Shown here piece after piece: positions 27,545 through 35,115 of a stretch of DNA of 64,000 bases. This DNA is from an uncultured Peptostreptococcaceae bacterium (lineage in GTDB: Bacteria > Bacillota > Clostridia > Peptostreptococcales > Anaerovoracaceae), in the NCBI GenBank assembly GCA_905235115.1, contig CAJOKT010000001.1, forward strand, positions 62,001 to 126,000, written 5' to 3'. How positions within the stretch are numbered: position 1 is the stretch's first letter; each line of letters begins with the position of its first letter. The notes beneath the pieces are model-generated. The model saw only the letters and a list, made by a program, of their open reading frames with translations. It did no database searches and was not told the origin of the DNA. Made by a program: the position numbers and the translations under genes.

Positions 27545-29017
27545 ATGGTATTCAAGGAATTTGTTGAACATTACGCGACCATTCAGATCGCACTTTATGT
27601 CATCAATTTCATACTGATCATCGCAGTGATATTTTTTGAGAGGAAGTCTTCTACTGCTGCTCTTGCCTGGATCATGGTGCTGGCATTCCTGCCCATCGTT
27701 GGTTTCGTGTTCTATCTTTTGCTGAACCAGAACCTTTCCAGAATGAAGATCAATCGTCTGTATGACGATGAGTATGACGCCTTCGAGAAGATATTAAGAG
27801 ATCAGATCGACGATCTGGACGGCGGATCGGTGCTTCCTCAGAATCCTGCAGCATTGTCCAAAAAAGATCTTTTGAAGCTCAATCAGGTCTATGGGGACTC
27901 GGTCTATACGGATGGGAACGATGTGGAACTCATTACCGATGGAAGCGTTCTTATGGACCGGATGCTGGAGGATATCGCCAATGCGAAAAGATCCGTCAAT
28001 ATCGAGTTTTTCATAATGAAAAACGATGTGATAGGCAAACGTCTTATCAAGGCTCTTACCGATAAGGCTTCCCAGGGAGTGTCCGTGAAGCTCCTTCTGG
28101 ATGCCCTTGGGGCCAGGTCCATAGGAAGAAGAGCGACCAGAGAGTTCAGGCAGGCAGGAGGGAAGGTGGCATATTTCTTTCCTCCCAGGTTCTATAAGAT
28201 CGGATTCAAGGTAGGACTTAACCTGAACTACCGGAATCACCGCAAAATAGCAGTTATAGACGATGAGACCGGGTATACCGGAGGCTACAATATCGGCAAG
28301 GAATACTGCAGTCTGGTGCCCAGGATCGGATACTGGAGAGATTCTCACATCAGGGTGAGAGGAGAAGCGGTGAAGGAGCTTCAGGGCAGGTTCATTTTGG
28401 ACTGGCGCTTCACCACAAAGGAGAAGATGAACATACCGACTGAAGTCGACAGGACCAACAATCCGGGAGACTGCGGAGTCCAGATCGTTTCATGCGGCCC
28501 TGAAGCTTCACGTCAGCAGATCAAGAGAGCCTACATGAAGATGATCACCTCCGCCAGTGAATACGTATACATCCAGTCACCGTATTTCGTCCCTGACAGG
28601 TCCATTATCGAATCCTGCAAGATGGCCGCCCAGTCCGGCGCGGACGTAAGGGTCATGATACCCTGTAAGCCAGACCATATCTTCGTGTACTGGGCAACAT
28701 ATTCCTTCGCAGGCGAACTGATAAAGGCAGGAGGCAGAGTTTTCATATACGACAACGGTTTTTTGCACGCCAAGACCGTGGTCTGCGATGACGAAGTCTC
28801 TTCCGTGGGTTCCTGCAATTTTGATATCAGGTCCTTCAAACTGAACTTCGAGACCAATGCCTTCGTGTACGACAGAGGCTTTGCAGAGAACATGAAGGAG
28901 ACATTTCTTGAAGATATGAGCTGCTGCCACGAACTTACTGAGGAGGAATACGAGAACAGGTCATTTTGGATCAAGTTCAAGGAGAGCATCTCTATGCTTC
29001 TTACTGATATACTTTAG
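27545..29017 (+). CDS. cls: Cardiolipin synthase (phospholipase D type)
   Basis: A 490-residue membrane enzyme that joins two phosphatidylglycerols to form cardiolipin. Two N-terminal hydrophobic segments (about 12-30 and 38-60, the PLDc_N region) precede two HKD active sites: NHRKIAVIDD in the first PLD domain (about 230) and HAKTVVCDD in the second (about 408). It follows miaB by three bases and is followed by the MurT-like gene after ten bases. Together with plsX, plsY, gpsA and pgsA it completes much of the anionic phospholipid pathway within this window. A shorter start is unlikely because it would remove the membrane helices. Confidence 0.93.
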   Translation: MVFKEFVEHYATIQIALYVINFILIIAVIFFERKSSTAALAWIMVLAFLPIVGFVFYLLLNQNLSRMKINRLYDDEYDAFEKILRDQIDDLDGGSVLPQNPAALSKKDLLKLNQVYGDSVYTDGNDVELITDGSVLMDRMLEDIANAKRSVNIEFFIMKNDVIGKRLIKALTDKASQGVSVKLLLDALGARSIGRRATREFRQAGGKVAYFFPPRFYKIGFKVGLNLNYRNHRKIAVIDDETGYTGGYNIGKEYCSLVPRIGYWRDSHIRVRGEAVKELQGRFILDWRFTTKEKMNIPTEVDRTNNPGDCGVQIVSCGPEASRQQIKRAYMKMITSASEYVYIQSPYFVPDRSIIESCKMAAQSGADVRVMIPCKPDHIFVYWATYSFAGELIKAGGRVFIYDNGFLHAKTVVCDDEVSSVGSCNFDIRSFKLNFETNAFVYDRGFAENMKETFLEDMSCCHELTEEEYENRSFWIKFKESISMLLTDIL

Positions 29018-29027
29018 AGGAGACGTA

Positions 29028-30383
29028 ATGATAAGATTCTACATAGCCCTGTGGGCCGCAAAGCTTTTTCAGGTTTTTTACAATTTAAAAGGTTTTCCGA
29101 AAACGGACAGGCCCGGTCTTCTTGCCTGCAAGATCTGCCCTGACTTCCTGGAAAGGATCGCCAAGCCTAAGCTGGTGATCACTGTGACCGGCACGGACGG
29201 CAAGACCACATCGTCCACGCTGCTCAACAATTTCCTCAGGTCCCAGGGTCTTCAGACATCCTTCAACGACTGGGGAGCCAACATGATGGCCGGCTATGCG
29301 GTGAATCTCATGAGAGGAGTGAACATCTTCAATCATTCAAGGATAGACGCGTCGATCCTTGAGGCTGATGAACTTTCCCTGGATACCTACATGCCCAGGA
29401 TCAAACCCGACTATATCTTCGTCACCAATATCTGCAAGGACAGTCTCAGAAGAAACGGACATCCTGAAAATATATTCAACCACATCGAGCACACCTTCAG
29501 GCTTCTGGGGGAGCGCACCAAGGGCGTTATTAATGCCAGCGACCCCATATCGTGCGAGCTAAACAGAGATGGCAGGAACGTTTATTTCGCCATGGGCGAC
29601 ACCAAGACCGATCCATTCCCTAACATCTCAAAGGACATCGCCATCTGCCCCAGATGCGGCGGAAAGATCATATATGATTACAGACATTACAGGCATATCG
29701 GCAAGTTCCATTGTGAAAGCTGCGGCTTCAGAAATCCCGAGGCGGACGTTTACGCGGATGCAGTGGACCTGAAGAACCGCAAGATGACCGTGAACGGTCA
29801 TGAGTATCCTCTGATCTCCGACACGGTCTTCAACGCTTTCAACGTTCTTTCCATCGTAGCCATGCTCACGGAGCTGGGCTACAGGGATGATACCATAGCA
29901 GAGTTTCTCGGGGGGCAGAGGGTAACGAATATCCGTGAAGACAGCGTTGAGTACAACGGGATCGAGTACATTGCATTCGCCGCCAAGTCTCAGAATGTTT
30001 CTGCGGCTTCCGTGGTTTTCGAATATATGGCCAAGGAACCGTCTGACAAGGATGTGGTGCTTCTCATGGACGAGGTCCAGGACAAGAATCATCCCACAGA
30101 GACCCTTACCTGGCTCTACGAGACAGACTATGAGTTCCTGAACAGCCCCAATATCAGGAAGATCATCGTGGGCGGCCACATGTACCTCAATCATAAGCTG
30201 AGGATGCTTCTCGCAGGGATCCCCCGGGAAAAGATCGCTGCTGTGGAGGACGAGGCCGACATACCTCAGAATGTGGACAGGGAAGGCATCACCAAGGTAT
30301 ACGTGCTCTTTGAGACCGACTGCGTGACCAAAGCAAAAAATATGAGAGACGCCATAGTAAGATACGCTAAGGAGGGAAAATAA
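29028..30383 (+). CDS. MurT-like Mur ligase / lipid II isoglutaminyl synthase subunit homologue (divergent)
   Basis: A 451-residue Mur-ligase-fold protein. Bona fide MurT uses ATP to activate the D-Glu carboxyl of lipid II, and ammonia from GatD makes D-isoglutamine. Here the P-loop GTDGKTT (residues 55-61), LEADELSLDTY and the MurT-specific four-cysteine zinc ribbon (Cys207, 210, 229, 232) are present. The C-terminal DUF1727 domain is divergent: the block that normally reads close to DGRDxSWLWD is replaced by HPTETLTWLYE, putting Glu358 about where the Asp essential in S. aureus MurT lies (alignment from memory). GAGGAG is the RBS. The next gene is a GatD-like protein starting at the very next base, then an ATP-grasp ligase. 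Amidation of lipid II is possible but a different amide-bond reaction is equally likely. Confidence 0.8.
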   Translation: MIRFYIALWAAKLFQVFYNLKGFPKTDRPGLLACKICPDFLERIAKPKLVITVTGTDGKTTSSTLLNNFLRSQGLQTSFNDWGANMMAGYAVNLMRGVNIFNHSRIDASILEADELSLDTYMPRIKPDYIFVTNICKDSLRRNGHPENIFNHIEHTFRLLGERTKGVINASDPISCELNRDGRNVYFAMGDTKTDPFPNISKDIAICPRCGGKIIYDYRHYRHIGKFHCESCGFRNPEADVYADAVDLKNRKMTVNGHEYPLISDTVFNAFNVLSIVAMLTELGYRDDTIAEFLGGQRVTNIREDSVEYNGIEYIAFAAKSQNVSAASVVFEYMAKEPSDKDVVLLMDEVQDKNHPTETLTWLYETDYEFLNSPNIRKIIVGGHMYLNHKLRMLLAGIPREKIAAVEDEADIPQNVDREGITKVYVLFETDCVTKAKNMRDAIVRYAKEGK

Positions 30384-31097
30384 ATGAAAAATGTAGAATT
30401 TATCTTTCCTGAATACACCAATATCTACGGCGAAAGCTACAACATGGAATATCTCAGGAGATGCAGCCCCGAGATCAGCATCGTTGAGACTCATCCGGGG
30501 GACGTGCCGCTTTTCGCAAGAGGTGAGGCGGACATGGTCTACATGGGCTGCATGACCGAGGAAAAGCAGGAGAAGGCCATAGAACTCCTCATACCATACA
30601 GAGATCAGCTCATCGACGCCATACAGAAGGGCGTGATCTTTCTGGTGACCGGCAACGCTCTTGAGATATTCGGCACATCCATCGAGGGCGATGAGGTCAT
30701 GAGCGATGAAAAGATCCACATCCGCGGACTTTCCATCTTCGACTACAAGTCGGTGAGGCACATGAAGGATATGCGCCACAATTCCCAGTACATCGGAAAT
30801 TTCGACGGCATGATCCTTCTTGGTCACAGAAGTCAGTACAGCTTCTGTTACGGAGATTTCGACAATTATTTCATTGACATATTCAAGGGTATCGGCATGA
30901 ATCCGGACACCAAAAGGGAAGGGGTCCACGTGAGGAACTTCTTTGCGACCTATTCTCTCGGGCCCTGCTTCATTATGAACCCGCACTTCCTGAAGTACAT
31001 ACTCAGGCTTCTTGGACTGGATGACGATATCCCCTTTGAAAAGGAGGCCATGGAAGCTTACGAGTACAGACTTAACGAGCTGAGGAGGACCTTATGA
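30384..31097 (+). CDS. GatD-like (CobB/CobQ-type glutaminase fold) protein lacking catalytic Cys and His
   Basis: A 237-residue protein that aligns with GatD, the glutaminase partner of MurT, along its whole length: IYGESYNMEYL matches the N-terminal strand, EADMVYMG the GGG-loop region, and LIDAIQKGVIFLVTGNALEIFG the nucleophile elbow. In GatD the elbow is ICGGYQ; here the Cys position is Gly90 in VTGNALE. The later GTYLHGP motif, which supplies the catalytic His, reads ATYSLGP (188-194), with Leu192 at the His position. Both residues needed for glutamine hydrolysis are therefore gone. The gene starts immediately after the MurT-like stop and overlaps the ATP-grasp gene by ATGA. It probably remains as a structural or substrate-binding partner of the MurT-like subunit (inference). 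Confidence 0.75.
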   Translation: MKNVEFIFPEYTNIYGESYNMEYLRRCSPEISIVETHPGDVPLFARGEADMVYMGCMTEEKQEKAIELLIPYRDQLIDAIQKGVIFLVTGNALEIFGTSIEGDEVMSDEKIHIRGLSIFDYKSVRHMKDMRHNSQYIGNFDGMILLGHRSQYSFCYGDFDNYFIDIFKGIGMNPDTKREGVHVRNFFATYSLGPCFIMNPHFLKYILRLLGLDDDIPFEKEAMEAYEYRLNELRRTL

Positions 31098-32152
31098 ACC
31101 TTTCCTTCTACCTCAAAAAACTAAAGGGCCTTGACCTTTCCAGGTTCAGGGAGACCGCGAAAAGAGTTTCTGCCATTACGGGAAGACCCTGGAGAGCAGT
31201 ACTTCTTGACATCTATTTCTGCACAATAAAATACGGTTCAGGCCATGTGGACTATGAAGCCTTCAGAATGTATGAAAAGAACAGCAGGCAGAGGGCAGAG
31301 ATCCTGACTGTCGGTAAGAACAACAAGCTTTATAAGCAGTTCAACGATCTCAGGTATATCAACTACTTTGAGAGCAAGGCCATGTTCAACAAGAAGTTCG
31401 ATGAGTACGTAAAGAGAGACTGGATGCTGGCAGGAGAGGGCATCCTGTACGGAGAGACCGAAGGAACTGCCCTTCCTTCTGACGCAAGAGTACCCGGACA
31501 GGGGATCGAAGCGTTAAGAGAATTCATCAGGGACAAGGAATATATCATTGCTAAGCCTCTTGGACTTAGCTGCGGTTCCGGAATAGAAAAGATCAAAGTA
31601 TCAGACTGGGATCCTGAGGCTCTCTACGATCATCTGGTAAAGGATTCAAAGCCCCTTGTGGAAGAGGTGGTCAGACAGCATAAGACCATGGATCTGCTCT
31701 GTTCCACTTCTGTCAACACCATCAGGGTCATCACTATTTTGCAGAACGGCGAAGCCAAGATCGTTGCCGGAGGCATCCGCATGGGTCAGAACGGCATATT
31801 CGTTGACAATTTCAACGCAGGTGGTATAGGCGTAGTATACGATCTGAACACCGGAGTGGTCATATCGGATGGCTACGACAAACAGAGAGGGGTCTATAAG
31901 ACAGTTCCTGAATCGGGAGTGACCCTCAAAGGCTTCCGGATCCCTCAGTGGGAGGAGATAGTGAAGCTGGTAAAGGAAGCCTCACTGGTGGTGCCCCAGG
32001 TGGGATATGTGGGCTGGGATGTGGCTGTCAGCGCTGACCGGGGACCTCTTCTCATAGAGGGCAACAGTTATCCCGGACAGGATAATGCCCAGGAGCCGGA
32101 TCTGGATGCGGGGACCTACAGTTCCATCATGCGCATTTTATACGAAGGTTGA
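31094..32152 (+). CDS. ATP-grasp ligase (sugar-transfer-associated ATP-grasp type)
   Basis: A 352-residue protein whose C-terminal two thirds is an ATP-grasp domain of the sugar-transfer-associated type: EYIIAKPLGLSCGSGIEKI (lysine and glycine-rich lid), LVEEVVRQHKTM, SVNTIRVITIL, GGIRMGQNGIFVDNFNAGG and the metal-binding end LLIEGNSYPGQDN. Such enzymes join a carboxylate to an amine or thiol through an acyl phosphate. The N-terminal ~100 residues are basic and helical. It overlaps the GatD-like gene by 4 bases, so the MurT-like, GatD-like and ATP-grasp proteins should be made together. A possible job is adding an amino acid or amine to the same envelope precursor on which the MurT-like protein acts; this is inference. 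Confidence 0.75.
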   Translation: MNLSFYLKKLKGLDLSRFRETAKRVSAITGRPWRAVLLDIYFCTIKYGSGHVDYEAFRMYEKNSRQRAEILTVGKNNKLYKQFNDLRYINYFESKAMFNKKFDEYVKRDWMLAGEGILYGETEGTALPSDARVPGQGIEALREFIRDKEYIIAKPLGLSCGSGIEKIKVSDWDPEALYDHLVKDSKPLVEEVVRQHKTMDLLCSTSVNTIRVITILQNGEAKIVAGGIRMGQNGIFVDNFNAGGIGVVYDLNTGVVISDGYDKQRGVYKTVPESGVTLKGFRIPQWEEIVKLVKEASLVVPQVGYVGWDVAVSADRGPLLIEGNSYPGQDNAQEPDLDAGTYSSIMRILYEG

Positions 32153-32161
32153 TAAGATAAT

Positions 32162-32878
32162 ATGCTTGATTCCATAAAGAGATTTTTCAAAAGCATGGAC
32201 CCGCTTTTCTGGGTCTTCATTGCAATACTTATAGCCGAGAGGCTTATGAACGGAACTGAAGATCTGGGAGATGCCATCATCTCCAGGCTCTTGATGCTTC
32301 CCGGCATTGTGATCGGTATTTCACTTCACGAGGCGGGACATGCCTATGCATCATATTGGCTGGGTGACCCGACCCCTAAAGCTCAGGGAAGACTTTCCGT
32401 AAATCCCTTAAGACATGTGGATCCCATAGGATTTCTCTTCCTTCTTATCGCAGGTTTCGGATGGGGAAGACCTGTGGAGATCAATCCCGCTTTTTACAAG
32501 AATAAAAGAAGAGACGAATTCATCGTCTCTGTTGCGGGTGTGACAGTCAACCTGATAGTCGCCGTCATATTCTCCTTTTTCGCGAAAGGTGTTCTTTCAG
32601 CCTATCAGCACGGACCGTCGGATGTTCTGTACTATCTGTACCTGATACTGGCCTGCGTGGTCTACATAAACCTGATACTTATGATATTCAACCTGATTCC
32701 CTGTCCGCCTCTGGACGGGTGGGGGATCGTCACTCAGATATTCGATCTGAGAAAATATGACTGGTGGCTCCCTGTCTACAGAAGAGGAAATCTGATCCTG
32801 ATGGTGATCATAATATTCGGTCTTACAGGACGGATCATTTCACCCATCGTATCGGCGCTTATGGACCTTCTCCTTTGA
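32162..32878 (+). CDS. Site-2 protease family (M50) membrane metalloprotease
   Basis: A 238-residue membrane protein. HEAGH in GISLHEAGHAYASYWLGD (about residues 57-61) is the zinc-binding and catalytic motif, and NLIPCPPLDG near residue 182 supplies the third ligand Asp, as in the short M50B peptidases without PDZ domains. About six hydrophobic segments are predicted. Substrates of this subgroup are mostly unknown; larger relatives cleave anti-sigma factors inside the membrane. It follows the ATP-grasp gene by nine bases, probably in the same transcript, and its stop codon directly abuts the stop of the convergent GntR gene with no bases between and no terminator visible. Confidence 0.88.
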   Translation: MLDSIKRFFKSMDPLFWVFIAILIAERLMNGTEDLGDAIISRLLMLPGIVIGISLHEAGHAYASYWLGDPTPKAQGRLSVNPLRHVDPIGFLFLLIAGFGWGRPVEINPAFYKNKRRDEFIVSVAGVTVNLIVAVIFSFFAKGVLSAYQHGPSDVLYYLYLILACVVYINLILMIFNLIPCPPLDGWGIVTQIFDLRKYDWWLPVYRRGNLILMVIIIFGLTGRIISPIVSALMDLLL

Positions 32879-33547
32879 TCAGGCCTTCCGCTTGATCCTT
32901 AAGGTGCTGTAGAACATGTGCTTTCTTGCGGCTTCAGCTCCCTGAGAAGAATTCTTTGAGACGAAGGCGTCATATATGGCCTTGTATTCGGTAAGAAGGT
33001 TCTCAGCATAGTTCACAGGCATCGCGGAGCTCTGAAATATGCAGCGGATTATCAGGTCATACTTTTCCAGTGAGCTTTTGATCTCCGGAGACTTGCAGGC
33101 ACTGTAGATCAGTCTGTCGAATTCCACGGCGAGCCTTCTCAGCTTATCTGTGTCACCGGTAGGTGTGTAGAAACTGATGAAGCCAAAGGTCTCCATCAGA
33201 GATTCGAATTCGTCGGATGTTATCCTTTCGATGGCAAGCTGCACCGCCTCGGGATAGAGCAGATTTCTGAGGTAAAGGATATCCTCGACGCGCCTGGGAT
33301 CGAAGCTGGCCGCGAAAGCTCCCCGGTTGGGGATCAGCTCTACATAGCCCTCAGAAGCCAGCTGGTTTATGATCTGGCGAAGGGGAGGCCTGGACAGGCC
33401 GAAACGCTCACAGAGTTTGCTCTCTATGAGCCTTTGACCCGGACGGATCTCTCCGGTGAGGATGTCTATGGTTATCTGCTGTTTAGCTTTTTCCTGAGGG
33501 GATCTTTTATCAGATCCCTCAGACAACAGATCATAAAGGTCAGCCAT
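32879..33547 (-). CDS. GntR family transcriptional regulator, FCD type
   Basis: A 222-residue repressor-like protein: a winged helix-turn-helix (about residues 17-85, with GQRLIESKLCERFGLSRPPL and NQLASEGYVELIPNRGAF) followed by a helical FCD effector domain (about 95-215). FCD domains usually bind a metal through an Asp and three His; here two of the His positions read Asp (EFDRLIY) and Tyr (EYKAIYD), with only the C-terminal KHM His kept, so the ligand mode may differ (alignment from memory). I chose ATG 33547, with AAGGAG seven bases upstream, over the more distal TTG at 33607. It has its own promoter and faces nth divergently. Its regulon is not evident. Confidence 0.85.
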   Translation of the reverse strand: MADLYDLLSEGSDKRSPQEKAKQQITIDILTGEIRPGQRLIESKLCERFGLSRPPLRQIINQLASEGYVELIPNRGAFAASFDPRRVEDILYLRNLLYPEAVQLAIERITSDEFESLMETFGFISFYTPTGDTDKLRRLAVEFDRLIYSACKSPEIKSSLEKYDLIIRCIFQSSAMPVNYAENLLTEYKAIYDAFVSKNSSQGAEAARKHMFYSTLRIKRKA

Positions 33548-33578
33548 GTGTTTCTCCTTGCAAATGAGATCGTATACA

Positions 33579-33607
33579 ATTTTAGCATCGGCTGTGGATA
33601 AAATCAA
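33579..33607 (-). promoter_or_regulatory. Promoter of the GntR gene
   Basis: On the minus strand TTGATT (33607-33602), a 17-base spacer and TAAAAT (33584-33579). The -35 touches the start codon of the divergent nth gene, so a protein bound here could affect both genes. Confidence 0.55.
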
Positions 33608-34251
33608 TGAATAAAAAAGATATAGTTAAGGTATTGGACATACTAAAAGAGACATATCCCGACGCAGGCTGTGCCCTGGACTTCGGGAACCGTTTCCAGC
33701 TTCTGATCTCCGTTGTGCTGTCGGCACAGACCACGGATAAGTCGGTCAACAAGATCACGCCGGTACTTTTCGCAAACTATCCGGACCCTTTCAGCCTTGC
33801 CTCGGCCAGTGAGGCGGAAGTACAGGAGATCATAAGAAGCATCGGCATGTACCGTACTAAAGCAAAAAATATCATTGCACTTTCCGGGAAGCTTGCTGTA
33901 GAATTTAGCGGTGAGGTCCCCGGGACCATGGAAGAGCTCATGAGCCTTCCCGGAGTGGGGCGTAAGACCGCCAACGTGGTCCTGGCTGAAGGTTTCGGCC
34001 AGCAGAGGATCGCTGTGGACACCCACGTATTCAGAGTCTCCAACCGGCTGGGGATCGTTAATGAGAAGGATGTCCTCAAGACTGAGGAGTCACTTATGAA
34101 GGTCCTTCCCAATGACCGATGGACCGAAGCCCATCATCTTCTGATATTTCATGGGAGGCGCACCTGCAGCGCCCGGAGACCCAAATGCGATGCCTGCCCC
34201 GTCAGTGAATATTGCATCTGGTTCAAACATAACACTTTGAAGGAGAATTGA
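33607..34251 (+). CDS. nth: Endonuclease III
   Basis: A 214-residue DNA glycosylase/AP lyase that removes oxidised pyrimidines. The helix-hairpin-helix LPGVGRKTANVVL (about 114-126, containing the catalytic Lys) and VDTHVFRVSNRLG (catalytic Asp) are present, and the C-terminus has the 4Fe-4S spacing CX6CX2CX5C in CSARRPKCDACPVSEYC. The start lacks a strong Shine-Dalgarno; only GGAT about seven bases upstream is seen. It is divergent from the GntR gene and five bases ahead of uppP. Confidence 0.95.
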   Translation: MNKKDIVKVLDILKETYPDAGCALDFGNRFQLLISVVLSAQTTDKSVNKITPVLFANYPDPFSLASASEAEVQEIIRSIGMYRTKAKNIIALSGKLAVEFSGEVPGTMEELMSLPGVGRKTANVVLAEGFGQQRIAVDTHVFRVSNRLGIVNEKDVLKTEESLMKVLPNDRWTEAHHLLIFHGRRTCSARRPKCDACPVSEYCIWFKHNTLKEN

Positions 34252-34255
34252 GATC

Positions 34256-35095
34256 ATGACTTATTTACAGGCAGTAATACTTGGACTTGTACAGGGACTT
34301 GCTGAGTTCCTTCCGATTTCATCTTCAGGACACCTGGCACTGCTGGAATACTTCTTCGGCATAAAGGAAGATTCAGTCCTGTTGTATGCAGTGCTGCTTC
34401 ACTTCGGAACGCTGATCGCCGTATTCGTCTGCTTCTGGAAGGATATAGTGGAACTGGTAAAGGAACTGTTCATCACCATCGGCGACCTGGTCAGAGGCAG
34501 GGGACTCAGGCTCAACGAACGTCCTGTGAGAAAACTGGGAGTGATGATCATCATTTCCTGCATACCTACAGCGATCATCGGATTTATTTTCGGCGATGTT
34601 TTCGAGGGAATGTACTCCAAACCCATCGTGATCGCATGCATGTTCGTGATAACAGGGATAATGCTCATCATCGCGGAAAACATCGGCACCGGCAAGAGGA
34701 CCATAGAGAACATGAACGTGAGAAACGCCCTATTCATAGGAGTGGCCCAGGGTATTGCCATAATTCCCGGGATCTCCAGATCAGGTTCGACTCTGTTCTC
34801 TTCACTTCTCGTGAAACTTGACAGGGCTTTCGCTGTGAAGTACGTGTTCCTGATCTCGATCCCCACCATACTCGGATCGGTCATTCTTGAACTCCCGGAT
34901 GGTTTCGAATCAGGACTCGGAGGAGCATCCCTCGGTCCGGTCATCGTCGGCGTGGCTGTCTCGTTCCTCTGCGGACTCTTCGCTATCAAGATAATGCTCA
35001 GAATAGTACAGAACCGCAAGCTTAAGTACTTCTCATACTATCTGTTCGTACTGGCAGCGGCTGTTATAATAATCAATTTATTTGCTCTCAAATAA
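34256..35095 (+). CDS. uppP: Undecaprenyl-diphosphatase UppP
   Basis: A 279-residue polytopic enzyme (BacA type) that recycles undecaprenyl pyrophosphate to the monophosphate carrier used for peptidoglycan and other glycans; it can confer bacitracin resistance. The two signatures are GLVQGLAEFLPISSSGHL (about residues 8-25) and PGISRSGSTLFSSLLVKLDR (about 171-190), with eight predicted helices. GAAGGAG overlapping the end of nth is the RBS. It lies between nth and ftsK and may share transcripts with both. Confidence 0.96.
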   Translation: MTYLQAVILGLVQGLAEFLPISSSGHLALLEYFFGIKEDSVLLYAVLLHFGTLIAVFVCFWKDIVELVKELFITIGDLVRGRGLRLNERPVRKLGVMIIISCIPTAIIGFIFGDVFEGMYSKPIVIACMFVITGIMLIIAENIGTGKRTIENMNVRNALFIGVAQGIAIIPGISRSGSTLFSSLLVKLDRAFAVKYVFLISIPTILGSVILELPDGFESGLGGASLGPVIVGVAVSFLCGLFAIKIMLRIVQNRKLKYFSYYLFVLAAAVIIINLFALK

Positions 35096-35115
35096 AAGAT
35101 AAAAGAGGTATTTAA

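Noticed and set aside
30384-31097. Canonical gatD annotation
   Set aside because: The catalytic Cys and His positions are Gly90 and Leu192, so calling it an active glutaminase would mislead.
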